This document shows positions 27,591 to 36,003 of a stretch of 64,000 nt of DNA, in pieces (the first letter of the stretch is position 1; every line of letters begins with the position of its first letter). The notes beneath the pieces are model-generated. The model was given only the letters and a program-made list of their open reading frames with translations, did not search any database and was not told where the DNA came from. The translations under genes were made by a program, and so were the position numbers. Origin of the DNA: Limnohabitans sp. WS1 (GTDB taxonomy: Bacteria > Pseudomonadota > Gammaproteobacteria > Burkholderiales > Burkholderiaceae_C); the NCBI RefSeq assembly GCF_003063265.1, contig NZ_NERU01000004.1, positions 214,526-278,525 on the forward strand, given 5' to 3'.

Positions 27591-29303
27591 ATGACGATCA
27601 ACCTCAGTGACAACTTCAGCCAGACCAGCATTCAGTCAAATAAGAACACCTTTGAAGTCAAACCAGACACCAACGCAATACCTGATGGTCGAAATTTTGG
27701 TCACCACTTGTCCGACCTTTTCCACGCGCAGGCCGCAAGTTCAGCCGAGACCGATTTCAAGGAGAAGTCGCTGGCTGAAAAGCCCGGGCAGGAAATTGCC
27801 GTCCCATTCACGATGGCCGGACAGGTGTTCTCGGTCGCCCCTCAAGCCGGAGCGTTGCAAGACCAGCCCTTGCAAACCGTGGCATTGAAAGCCGTGACCC
27901 TGGGCCCTCACATGAGTGTCATCACGCCTGCAAGCTCACCTCCAGACTCGCAAAGTCTGCAGGCATTTGCACGCGCCCAAGGCCTGGATGAAACCGCCAT
28001 CCATTGGCTCTTTGGCGGCCATGCGGGCACCACGAACACCCACTTGATCGCCAACCCTGGCAACGCCAATGGTGTGGCCATGGGCCATGCCATCGGTTTG
28101 GCCGAAACAACGAAGGCTGTTCAATTCAGCCCCCCGCAAGCCCCCCTGGCCATTCAGACCCGCGCCTCGGCCGTGCAAGCCACCGCCACACTCCCTGGGC
28201 AAAACTCAGGCTTGGCCACCCCGTTATTTGGCCATGCGATACCTGCTGCGCCAGTCACCGCGACCAGCCATGAGCAAACCCCAGGTTTTGCCCCCCACTC
28301 ACTTGGCTTGGCGCTACCTGCAGCGCAAGTCACGGCAACAAGCAGTGTTCAAAGCACAGGCTTGGCCCCCCACACCCTTGGCGACGCGACTCCAGCAGCG
28401 CAAGTCATTGCCACAGCCCATGGGCAAAACTCAGGCTTGGCCACCCAATCACTTGGCCAGGCGGTGACTGCAGTGCAAGCCCTCTGGGCCATGGCTGACG
28501 CCCCCGATCAAACCCCCAAAACCACAGTGACCCACAGCACCGAAGAAATCCCCCCCCTGCACATGCTGCGCATGGCACCTCCAGCAGCCATTTGGATGCA
28601 ACGCAACGTCAACCCCAACTTGCTGCAGCACAACGAGCGCGCCCCCAAAACAGCCCCCATCAGCCTCAGCGAGTTGGACCTGGGCGCGGACTGGGGCGGC
28701 GAAACACTCGAGCAGCTGCTGGGCTCCGAAGGCGGTGCCCCAAGCACAGGAACCCAGAGCACGGCCTACGGCAACTTGGTGCCCCGAATGGACGCACAGG
28801 CCAGCCACCGAAACGAGCCCCCCCACAAGCTCGGCACTGCACCCGAGCTGCCCGACACCAACGCCCGCAGCGAAAACATCCAAAACCTGGCCGACAAGAT
28901 GGGCCAAGCCGTGGGACAACGCATCCTGTCCGAGATGGAAAGAGGCCAATGGCATCTCAAACTTTCACTGCGCCCCGCCACCTTGGGGCACATCGAAGTC
29001 GAAATGAAAATGCGCAGCGGTGAATTTGACGCGCTGTTCACCGCACCCAATGCCGTCACCCGCGAGTTGCTGCAAGAAGGTCTGGGCAAACTCAGAGAGA
29101 CGCTCAACCAAATGGGCATGAATTTTGCTCAGATTGATGTAGCGGATGGTAAATCTGGCAAAAATGATGGAAACCCGACACCCGGTTCATTCCGGGGACA
29201 ACCTGCTTCGATCCCGGCAGGTCATGCGGAAAACACCATTGAAACCACAACCCGAACACCCAGCATCAAGAACCCTGCAGAGGGTCTGGATGTCTTAGTC
29301 TGA
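27591..29303 (+). CDS. fliK: Flagellar hook-length control protein FliK
   Basis: A 570-residue secreted ruler protein that measures hook length and switches export specificity. The conserved C-terminal hook domain contains WHLKLSLRPATLGHIEVEMK and LREGLGKL-like helices (here LLQEGLGKLRETLNQMGMN). The N-terminal two-thirds are low-complexity, Ala/Pro/Thr-rich, with four tandem 25-residue repeats (see 28167-28466), matching a ruler. The ATG at 27591 has GGAG upstream; an in-frame start at 27543 is less likely. First gene of the fliK-to-flhB operon under a sigma-54 promoter. Confidence 0.9.
   Translation: MTINLSDNFSQTSIQSNKNTFEVKPDTNAIPDGRNFGHHLSDLFHAQAASSAETDFKEKSLAEKPGQEIAVPFTMAGQVFSVAPQAGALQDQPLQTVALKAVTLGPHMSVITPASSPPDSQSLQAFARAQGLDETAIHWLFGGHAGTTNTHLIANPGNANGVAMGHAIGLAETTKAVQFSPPQAPLAIQTRASAVQATATLPGQNSGLATPLFGHAIPAAPVTATSHEQTPGFAPHSLGLALPAAQVTATSSVQSTGLAPHTLGDATPAAQVIATAHGQNSGLATQSLGQAVTAVQALWAMADAPDQTPKTTVTHSTEEIPPLHMLRMAPPAAIWMQRNVNPNLLQHNERAPKTAPISLSELDLGADWGGETLEQLLGSEGGAPSTGTQSTAYGNLVPRMDAQASHRNEPPHKLGTAPELPDTNARSENIQNLADKMGQAVGQRILSEMERGQWHLKLSLRPATLGHIEVEMKMRSGEFDALFTAPNAVTRELLQEGLGKLRETLNQMGMNFAQIDVADGKSGKNDGNPTPGSFRGQPASIPAGHAENTIETTTRTPSIKNPAEGLDVLV
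28167..28466 (+). repeat. Four tandem 75-bp repeats inside fliK
   Basis: Unit boundaries at 28167, 28242, 28317 and 28392, each 75 bases (25 codons), with a further partial copy after 28467. The encoded unit is like PAAQVTATSSVQSTGLAPHT plus 5 residues. In-frame copy changes would lengthen or shorten the FliK ruler region. Confidence 0.85.
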
Positions 29304-29326
29304 CACCCGAGTAAAGAGAGCACACC

Positions 29327-29905
29327 ATGGCTGAAATAGACACCGAAGTTGAAGGCAAAAAGAAATCACCCATCGTCAAGATCATCTTGATCGCAGTGGT
29401 GACCCTCTTGCTGCTGGCAGGAACCGTCGCAGGCACCCTCTTTGTCACGGGTTTCTTCGACAAAAAAGACACGGCCGCGGCCGAAGCCCAGCTGAAGGCT
29501 CTTGAGCAAGAAGCGGCAGGAACCAAAAATGCAGTGGCCGAGTTGCCTCCCAAAAAGGTCACCAAAGACACGCCCGAGTTGACCCGATTCGAAAACCAAT
29601 ACATGGAACTCGAAAAAGACATGGTGGCCAACCTCACCAACTCACGAAAAGTGATTCAGGTGAAGCTGGCCATCATGACCCACTATGACGAACGCGTCTT
29701 CAAAAACGTCAAGAAACATGAGTTTGCGCTGCGCGCCACCGCACTCGACGTGATGCGCCTGACCACAGATGCCGATTTGAACCAAGCCGATTTCCGGAAA
29801 AAAATGGCCGAAAAAATCCGCTCTGAATTCAATGCTGTGTTGGAAAAATACGAAGATTTTGGCGGAATCGAGGAAGTTTTTTTCACCAGCTTTGTGGTCC
29901 AGTAA
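29327..29905 (+). CDS. fliL: Flagellar basal-body protein FliL
   Basis: A 192-residue inner-membrane protein that supports stators at the basal body. One membrane helix (about residues 17-42) with a short cytoplasmic N-terminus, then a long periplasmic domain with TRFENQYMELEKDMVANL and a C-terminal GGIEEVFFTSFVVQ, typical of FliL. AAAGAGAG ribosome binding site. Placed between fliK and fliM as in other operons. Confidence 0.93.
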   Translation: MAEIDTEVEGKKKSPIVKIILIAVVTLLLLAGTVAGTLFVTGFFDKKDTAAAEAQLKALEQEAAGTKNAVAELPPKKVTKDTPELTRFENQYMELEKDMVANLTNSRKVIQVKLAIMTHYDERVFKNVKKHEFALRATALDVMRLTTDADLNQADFRKKMAEKIRSEFNAVLEKYEDFGGIEEVFFTSFVVQ

Positions 29906-29926
29906 AACCCGTTGGACAGATTGACC

Positions 29927-30925
29927 ATGGCTGATTCCCAACCCCTTTTGTACACCGAGGAACTGGACGCCCTGTCGGCCACCCTCGTGGATGACAACCT
30001 GGACAACGCCTCCGGATACAACCTGGATGTTCAGGTCCGCAAGCATGACTTGGCCGCCGAAGACAGCACCTTGGGTGTGAACCTTGCGTCGCTGGACATG
30101 ATCAACGAACGCTTCATTCGCCTGTTCCGACTGGGCATGTTGGAAGTGTTGCGCACCAGCCCACGGATGAACCCCACACGCACGCAGATCGTTCGCTTTG
30201 GGGACTACCTCAAAGACCTTAAAGCGCCCCTTTCTGTCAACATCGTGCGCATGAGCCCCCTGCGTGGCTATGCCATGGTGGTCATTGAGCCCACGGTGGT
30301 TTTCAGCTCCCTCGACAGCTTTTTTGGCGGCTTTGGCCGGGGTGTCGGCCAGTTGCCACCCGGGCGTCTGTTCACGCCCACCGAAACGCGCATCATCAAA
30401 ATCATCCTGCAAGTTTTCTTTCGCTCACTCAAAGAAGCCTGGTCCCCCATAACACCCGTTGATTTCGAGCACATCAGCTCAGAAATCAACCCTCAATTTG
30501 CCCAAATCGTTGATGAAAACGACCTGGTGATTCTCTGTCGCTTCGAATCCGAAGCCACCTCGCAGGGCTCGGGATTCCTGGACATGGTCATCCCCTACGT
30601 GGCTCTCAAACCCGTGCGCGATCTGCTGCGAAACCGCGTGCAAACCGGTGACGGCAACGAAGACTCCGACAAAATTTGGCGTGCCCAACTCAGCCACGCT
30701 GTGCAGGACGCCGAACTCGAAATGCAAGTCCTGTTGGGCAAACTCAACCTGACTTTGCAACAGCTCAAGAACATGCAAATAGGCGATGTGCTGCCCTTCA
30801 AAAAAGCCGACTTTGCCCGCGTCATGGTGCAAGACATGCCCGTCTATGACGTTGAAGTTGGGTCCATGGCCGGCCAGGTGGCGATCAAGATCGTCAACGC
30901 CGTCAGCCCCAACGCCCCACACTGA
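29927..30925 (+). CDS. fliM: Flagellar motor switch protein FliM
   Basis: A 332-residue C-ring protein that binds phosphorylated CheY and sets rotation direction. The middle domain has LASLDMINERFIRLFRLGMLEVLRTSP-type sequence (part: LDMINERFIRLFR) and the GGFGRG loop; the C-terminal SpoA domain has MQIGDVLPF. The N-terminal CheY-binding segment reads LYTEELDALSATL, where E. coli has SQAEIDALL, so the double Leu is altered. The ATG at 29927 is preferred to an in-frame TTG at 29912. Confidence 0.94.
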   Translation: MADSQPLLYTEELDALSATLVDDNLDNASGYNLDVQVRKHDLAAEDSTLGVNLASLDMINERFIRLFRLGMLEVLRTSPRMNPTRTQIVRFGDYLKDLKAPLSVNIVRMSPLRGYAMVVIEPTVVFSSLDSFFGGFGRGVGQLPPGRLFTPTETRIIKIILQVFFRSLKEAWSPITPVDFEHISSEINPQFAQIVDENDLVILCRFESEATSQGSGFLDMVIPYVALKPVRDLLRNRVQTGDGNEDSDKIWRAQLSHAVQDAELEMQVLLGKLNLTLQQLKNMQIGDVLPFKKADFARVMVQDMPVYDVEVGSMAGQVAIKIVNAVSPNAPH

Positions 30926-30946
30926 ACATCTACCCCAAGGAAAGCC

Positions 30947-31258
30947 ATGAGCGAACAAGCCATCCCCAACGCCATGCCCAGCGAGACCCCTGACAAGGGT
31001 CAAATCCACACGGACGTGTTGCAAAACATCCCGGTCACCCTGGCCATTGAAGTGGGCCGTGCCCAGATCAAGATCCGCGACCTGATGCGCCTGACCCAAG
31101 GCAGTGTGGTCGAACTCGATCGCATCGCAGGCGAACCGCTGGACCTGTTGGTCAACAACACCGTGGTGGCCCAAGGCGAAGTGGTGCTGGTCAACGACCG
31201 CTACGGTATCCGCCTGACCCGAGTGGTGCCCGCTTCCGAGCGCCTGGACAACCTGTAA
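30947..31258 (+). CDS. fliN: Flagellar motor switch protein FliN
   Basis: A 103-residue SpoA-domain protein of the lower C-ring. It has LQNIPVTLAIEVGRAQIKI, LTQGSVVELDR and GEVVLVNDRYGIRLT, the full FliN signature. AAGGAAAG ribosome binding site, 21 bases after fliM. Length is the usual short form, without the CheC-like extension seen in FliY. Confidence 0.96.
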   Translation: MSEQAIPNAMPSETPDKGQIHTDVLQNIPVTLAIEVGRAQIKIRDLMRLTQGSVVELDRIAGEPLDLLVNNTVVAQGEVVLVNDRYGIRLTRVVPASERLDNL

Positions 31259-31267
31259 AGCCAAATC

Positions 31268-31579
31268 ATGAAAGCTGGATGGTCCTTTGTTGACGGGCTG
31301 CAATATGCATTGAGCTTCGCACTGGTCATTGCCTTGCTGCTGGCCATGCTTTGGGGGCTGCGAAAAATGCAAAGCGGTGCCAGCTTCATGCGCAAAAACA
31401 CACAAAGGCTTCAAACCATCGAAAGCATTTCCGTGGGCACCCGGCAAAAAATTGTCCTCATCCAGCTCGATGGCCAGGACGTGCTGGTGGGTGTCACCCC
31501 CCACCAAATCACCGCGCTTTCTCCCTGGCCCGTGCAAACGCCTGCGCCTGCCCAACCCACAGAAACCCCTACGCCATGA
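31268..31579 (+). CDS. fliO: Flagellar biosynthesis protein FliO
   Basis: A 103-residue inner-membrane protein that helps assemble FliP. One membrane helix (about residues 11-31) and a short cytoplasmic domain with IESISVGTRQKIVLIQLDGQ, then a Pro/Thr-rich tail. The stop overlaps the fliP start as ATGA. Sequence is weakly conserved in this family; position between fliN and fliP settles the call. Confidence 0.9.
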   Translation: MKAGWSFVDGLQYALSFALVIALLLAMLWGLRKMQSGASFMRKNTQRLQTIESISVGTRQKIVLIQLDGQDVLVGVTPHQITALSPWPVQTPAPAQPTETPTP

Positions 31580-32328
31580 AGCGTCCTCTCAGCTTTGGCT
31601 TGTTCTTGATCCTTGCCTTGAGCCTCTTGCCCCTGTTGGCGCAAGCGGCCCCTGACATGCCGGTCATCACCGCCACCAACACGGGCAAGGGCACCCAGTA
31701 CAGCCTGACCTTGCAACTGCTGGCGCTCATGACCATGCTGTCGGTGCTGCCCTCGCTGTTGCTCATGATGACCGCCTTCGTGCGCATCGTGATCGTCATG
31801 TCGCTGCTGCGCCAGGCCCTGGGCACAGGCCAGACCCCGCCCAACATGGTCATCATCGGGCTGTCCTTGTTTTTGACCCTGTTCGTCATGTCCCCGGTGC
31901 TCACCGAGGTCTACCAAAACGCCTTGCTGCCTTACATGAACCAAGGCATGGCTTTTGACAAAGCCCTGGCCGCCGCTGAAAAGCCCATCCGCGCCTTCAT
32001 GTTGCTGCAAACCCGCGAAGACGACATCGCCATGTTCATGCAAATCGCACGCAACACCAACTTCAGCAGCCCACAAGACGTGCCCTTTACCACCTTGGTG
32101 CCGGCCTTCCTCACGTCTGAGCTCAAAAGCGCCTTCACCATCGGTTTTCTGATTTACATCCCGTTTGTGGTCATCGACCTCATCGTCGCCAGTGTGCTCA
32201 TGTCCATGGGCATGATGATGCTGTCGCCCATGATGATCTCAATGCCCTTCAAACTCATGCTGTTCGTGCTCGTTGACGGCTGGAGTTTGATCATGGGCTC
32301 ACTGGCTGGCAGCTTTGCCATGCCCTAA
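31576..32328 (+). CDS. fliP: Flagellar export gate protein FliP
   Basis: A 250-residue core export-gate protein with a cleavable signal peptide (ending LAQAAPDMP near residue 25), then helices with MMTAFVRIVIVMSLLRQALG, MSPVLTEVYQNALLPY and LMLFVLVDGWSLIMGSL. It forms the FliP5FliQ4FliR1 export channel. Start ATG at 31576 overlaps the fliO stop by 4 bases; the longer open frame from 31351 lies inside fliO. Confidence 0.96.
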   Translation: MKRPLSFGLFLILALSLLPLLAQAAPDMPVITATNTGKGTQYSLTLQLLALMTMLSVLPSLLLMMTAFVRIVIVMSLLRQALGTGQTPPNMVIIGLSLFLTLFVMSPVLTEVYQNALLPYMNQGMAFDKALAAAEKPIRAFMLLQTREDDIAMFMQIARNTNFSSPQDVPFTTLVPAFLTSELKSAFTIGFLIYIPFVVIDLIVASVLMSMGMMMLSPMMISMPFKLMLFVLVDGWSLIMGSLAGSFAMP

Positions 32329-32340
32329 AGGAACACTGCC

Positions 32341-32610
32341 ATGGACACCGCCACCGTCATTGATCTGGGACGACAAGCCTTATGGACCATCGCCCTCGTC
32401 AGCGCGCCACTGCTGCTCGTAGCCCTGGCCGTGGGCCTGCTCATTGGCATCATCCAGGCGGCCACCTCGATCAACGAGATGACCCTCAGTTTCATCCCCA
32501 AACTCATCGCCATGGCCCTGGCCTTGTTGCTGTTTGGCAGTTGGATGCTGGTCACCCTGGTGGACTTCACGCGCAGCATCTTCGAGCGCATCCCGACCCT
32601 GTTCGTCTGA
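32341..32610 (+). CDS. fliQ: Flagellar export gate protein FliQ
   Basis: An 89-residue two-helix export-gate protein. LLIGIIQAATSINEMTLSFI and KLIAMALALLLFGSWML are the family hallmarks. AAAGGAAC ribosome binding site. It ends 19 bases before fliR. Confidence 0.96.
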   Translation: MDTATVIDLGRQALWTIALVSAPLLLVALAVGLLIGIIQAATSINEMTLSFIPKLIAMALALLLFGSWMLVTLVDFTRSIFERIPTLFV

Positions 32611-32629
32611 ACCGCCCACAGGTCACCCC

Positions 32630-33406
32630 ATGAATTTCCTGGCCGCCGATGTCGTTGAAAGGTTTTACACCTTTTTGTGGCCCATGCTGCGCATCTCGGC
32701 CCTGATGATCACCGCACCCATCTTCTCACTCAGCGCCTTCAACACCCGCATGCGCATCCTGGTGGCGCTGGTGCTGGCCTGGCTGGTCTACCCCTTGTAC
32801 AACTGGCCTGTGATCGACCCCACCAGTGCCCAAGGTTTGGTTGAAGTCTTCAACCAAATCATGATCGGCGCCACCATGGGCCTGATCCTGCAAGTCGTGG
32901 TCGCCGCCGTGGTCGTGGCGGGCCAAAGCATTGCAGCCGCCATGGGCCTGTCGATGGCCAACATGCTCGACCCCAACATGGGCAACGTGCCGGTCATCTC
33001 ACAGCTGCTCGTGGTCATGTCCACATTGATTTTTGTGGGCTTTGGGGGCCATGCCATCTTGCTCGGCCTGATCCTCGAATCCTTCAACAGCCTGCCCATC
33101 GGCACCAACATCCTGAACCAAGCCGTGTACGGCCGGGTGCTGCAATGGAGCTCCATGATGTTTCTGGGGGCTGTGCTCATGGCATTGCCCGTCATGGTCT
33201 CGCTGCTCTTTATCAACGTGGGCCTGGGCATCGTGACCCGCGCCGCCCCCAGTCTCAACATTTTTGCTGTCGGCTTTCCCGCCATGATCATGGCGGGCTT
33301 CATCATTTTGATCGTCTCGCTCGAGAGCATCGGCGGACGCATTGAATGGCTGTGGGGGCAAGGCTTTTCAGTCGTCCGGGACGTCATGGGAGTACCGCGT
33401 GTCTGA
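32630..33406 (+). CDS. fliR: Flagellar export gate protein FliR
   Basis: A 258-residue membrane protein that completes the export channel. It has MLRISALMITAPIFS, the FNQIMIGATMGLILQV segment, MGLSMANMLDPNMGN and a C-terminal FAVGFPAMIMAGFIIL. The ATG at 32630 is chosen over the frame's upstream start at 32534, which lies in fliQ. Its last codons overlap the flhB GTG start by 8 bases, a sign of translational coupling. Confidence 0.95.
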   Translation: MNFLAADVVERFYTFLWPMLRISALMITAPIFSLSAFNTRMRILVALVLAWLVYPLYNWPVIDPTSAQGLVEVFNQIMIGATMGLILQVVVAAVVVAGQSIAAAMGLSMANMLDPNMGNVPVISQLLVVMSTLIFVGFGGHAILLGLILESFNSLPIGTNILNQAVYGRVLQWSSMMFLGAVLMALPVMVSLLFINVGLGIVTRAAPSLNIFAVGFPAMIMAGFIILIVSLESIGGRIEWLWGQGFSVVRDVMGVPRV

Positions 33407-34559
33407 AAGTACCGATGACAAAACCGAAGAACCCACGGCACAAAAACTCAAAAAAGCGCGCGAGGACGGTCAAGTTGCACGCTCGACTGAGCTGCCCGCC
33501 GCCATCATCGTCATTGGTGCCTTTTTGGTGCTGATGCTCACCGGTGGCTGGCTGATCACCCGCCTTTCTGCCGTGTTTGCACAAGGGTTTGTATTCGACC
33601 GTCAACTGATCGAAAAACCGCTGCTATTGCCCGCCCACTTTGGGGAACACCTGCTCGCCGGATTTGTACTGGTCATGCCCATCATCGTCTTCACCATGAT
33701 TGCCGCAGTCGTGGCATCCGGCATCACCGGTGGCTACCTGTTGTCCTTCAGTGCCGTCATGCCCAAGGGCTCCAAACTCAATCCCATCAGCGGGCTCAAG
33801 CGCATCTTTGGCACCCACGCCTTGGTCGAGTTGGGCAAAGCCATCCTCAAATTCGTGCTGGTGGCCACCGTGCTGTGGTGGTCCCTGGTCTCCAACATGG
33901 ACGCACTCGTCCAGATCGGCCAAATGAGCTTGGAGCCCGCCCTCAACGCGGCGGGCCGAATGATCATGCAATCGGGACTCTGGGTCGCGCTGAGCCTGGC
34001 CGTCATCGCCATGATCGATGTGCCCTGGCAAAAATACACCTTCAACAAACGCATGCGCATGAGCAAGCAAGAAATCAAAGACGAATACAAGCAAATGGAG
34101 GGCAGCCCCGAAATCAAGGCGCAAATCCGCAGACGTCAACGCGAAATGGCCAACTCCCGCATGATGAGCCGCGTCAAAGACGCTGACGTGGTGATCACCA
34201 ACCCCGAACACTTCGCCGTCGCCCTCGAATATGACCCCACCGGAGACGGCGCACCCATCATGGTCGCCAAAGGCTCTGATCACATGGCCGCTCGCATCCG
34301 TGAGGAAGCCAAAGCCCATGGCATTCACCTGTTCCAAGCGGCCCCACTGGCGCGAGCCATCTACTTCACCACCGAAGTCGAGCAACAAGTGCCCGAAGAC
34401 CTCTACCACGCTGTGGCCCAAGTCATCGCGTACGTCTTCAGCCTTGAAGCGGCCTCCCCCATGAACGCGCCGCGCCCCAAACCCCAAGTCAAAGTCCCCA
34501 TCAGCATGCAATTCAGTCCTGACGGCAAAAAAGCAAGCGACCAAGGAGTCCATGCATGA
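33399..34559 (+). CDS. flhB: Flagellar export switch protein FlhB, with NPEH in place of NPTH
   Basis: A 386-residue protein with four membrane helices and a cytoplasmic domain that controls the switch from hook to filament substrates. The start is GTG (VSESTDDKTEEPTAQKLKKA), the conserved FlhB N-terminus; the frame is open further upstream within fliR. The autocleavage site reads VVITNPEHFAVALEYD, so the Thr of the classic NPTH is Glu here. The His and the Asn-Pro bond are kept. A separate FhlB-like protein is encoded at 46.4 kb. The stop overlaps the next gene's ATG. Confidence 0.95.
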   Translation: MSESTDDKTEEPTAQKLKKAREDGQVARSTELPAAIIVIGAFLVLMLTGGWLITRLSAVFAQGFVFDRQLIEKPLLLPAHFGEHLLAGFVLVMPIIVFTMIAAVVASGITGGYLLSFSAVMPKGSKLNPISGLKRIFGTHALVELGKAILKFVLVATVLWWSLVSNMDALVQIGQMSLEPALNAAGRMIMQSGLWVALSLAVIAMIDVPWQKYTFNKRMRMSKQEIKDEYKQMEGSPEIKAQIRRRQREMANSRMMSRVKDADVVITNPEHFAVALEYDPTGDGAPIMVAKGSDHMAARIREEAKAHGIHLFQAAPLARAIYFTTEVEQQVPEDLYHAVAQVIAYVFSLEAASPMNAPRPKPQVKVPISMQFSPDGKKASDQGVHA

Positions 34560-35551
34560 ACGCCCACCTCGCCACCCCCACTGACTTCGTGTTCCGCGCA
34601 GCCGACCGCATGCGCATTGACGGCTGCACCCATGCCATCGCCCGCGAAGGCATGAGCTTGTCGCTGCAATGCGAACACGAAGCCCTGCTTGACCACTACT
34701 TGGGCATTCTGCTGAGCAACTTGCGCCAGGAATCCCCCGAAAACACCATCGAGTCCTACTTTCCCAGCAACACCGACTCCCTGCTGAACCGCTTCAACGA
34801 AGCCCTGGCAGGCCAATCGGTCGACCAAGCCACCCGTGCGCCCGCCAACGCCAGCCGCGCCAAAATTTGGATCGTGCACGACGCACAAAACCTGCCCGAA
34901 GCCGAAATACAACTCCTGGCCCGCCTCATCCAGAACTTTCCCGGTGCCAACATCCGAGCCATCTTGCTCATGATCGGGGCCAACGCCAGCAACAACCTCA
35001 GCACCTTCGGGCGCAAAATCCTGCGCTGGGACATCGAAGCCCCCAACGCCGAGCAAGCCCAAGCCGCACTCGAGACTGCCCGCACCGAAGGGTATCTGCT
35101 GCCCGTGACACAACTGCTCAAACGCATTCAACACCCAAGCCAGAAGAACGAAGCCGACATCAACCCCCAGGATGTCGCCAACTTTGCCGACCCCAACCCG
35201 CAAGACCCCAATTCCAGTTTGCGAACACAACAGGTGAAACAACAGGTTCAAGCCTTCCATGACAAGGGCCAGCAAGCCATCACCCAAAGCACACACAGGC
35301 TAGGCAAGTGGCGCAAAAACAATACCCTCGTGGGCATGGCCATCGGCGCAGCCTTGGGCTTGTCAACCCTGTCCATGCTGTGGATCCAACCCGAAGCATT
35401 TGGCATCTATGTCGGCACCAAGATCAAGGCCCACACGCCCCTGCCAATGGAATGGCCAGAACCCCTCAACGCCCCGGCAAAAGCTAACACAGAAACCGCA
35501 GCCCAGAGCATTTCCCCCGCTTCCCCCACTGCGCCAGATCAGCCGCGCTAA
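34556..35551 (+). CDS. Unknown protein with a P-loop-less AAA-like domain and one membrane helix
   Basis: Not assigned to a family. Residues 1-200 look like an ATPase-like fold: RAKIWIVHDAQNLPEAEIQL resembles a Walker B strand (with His-Asp instead of Asp-Glu), followed by strand-helix units (IRAILLMIGANA, LRWDIEAPN) as in ExeA/DamX-type AAA proteins. No Walker A loop is present, so it cannot bind ATP in the usual way. A single membrane helix spans about residues 258-280; the tail is Pro/Ala-rich. Start ATG overlaps the flhB stop (ATGA) and has AAGGAG, so it is translationally coupled to flhB. First of three unknown genes in a row. Confidence 0.8.
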   Translation: MNAHLATPTDFVFRAADRMRIDGCTHAIAREGMSLSLQCEHEALLDHYLGILLSNLRQESPENTIESYFPSNTDSLLNRFNEALAGQSVDQATRAPANASRAKIWIVHDAQNLPEAEIQLLARLIQNFPGANIRAILLMIGANASNNLSTFGRKILRWDIEAPNAEQAQAALETARTEGYLLPVTQLLKRIQHPSQKNEADINPQDVANFADPNPQDPNSSLRTQQVKQQVQAFHDKGQQAITQSTHRLGKWRKNNTLVGMAIGAALGLSTLSMLWIQPEAFGIYVGTKIKAHTPLPMEWPEPLNAPAKANTETAAQSISPASPTAPDQPR

Positions 35552-35569
35552 GCCGCAAAGGAACACACC

Positions 35570-35992
35570 GTGCCCCCCAATACCCTCTTTCGCAGAGACA
35601 CCAAACAAGCCGTCAACATGTCGACAGGCTCCAACGCGGCCGAGCCCCAAACCAAACAGACACTCAGCGAGCCGGTCGCCCAGCCAGTCGCACCAAGCAA
35701 CATCCAGAAACTGCCCCACCCCCAACACAACCCCGCCAAACGCAAAGCGGCAAACACCTTACTGGCCAAAAGCTTGCGCGTGAAAGCCATCCTCGCGCAG
35801 CCTGGCAAGGCTGCAGGACAGGCACCCACACAAGTCCCTGCACCTGCACCGGCACCAGCCCCCACCCCGGTCCCCAGCCTGGCCATCTGGGGTCATGACA
35901 GCGCGGTCAAAAAACGCATTGAACAACTGAAAATCCGCAACGCCCAGTTGGCCGAACAACTGCAGCGACTGCCGTCATCGGCCAAAGCCTGA
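35570..35992 (+). CDS. Unknown Pro/Ala-rich protein with a C-terminal coiled coil
   Basis: Not recognised. A 140-residue protein with a GTG start supported by AAAGGAAC. The first 80 residues are polar and basic. A Pro-Ala linker (about residues 84-102) leads to a predicted amphipathic helix, AVKKRIEQLKIRNAQLAEQL, at the C-terminus. No membrane segment or signal peptide. Placed 18 bases after the AAA-like gene and 11 bases before the coiled-coil membrane protein, so the three are surely co-transcribed. It looks like a linker or adaptor that binds a partner through the coiled coil. Confidence 0.72.
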   Translation: MPPNTLFRRDTKQAVNMSTGSNAAEPQTKQTLSEPVAQPVAPSNIQKLPHPQHNPAKRKAANTLLAKSLRVKAILAQPGKAAGQAPTQVPAPAPAPAPTPVPSLAIWGHDSAVKKRIEQLKIRNAQLAEQLQRLPSSAKA

Positions 35993-36003
35993 GGAAACCC
36001 ACC

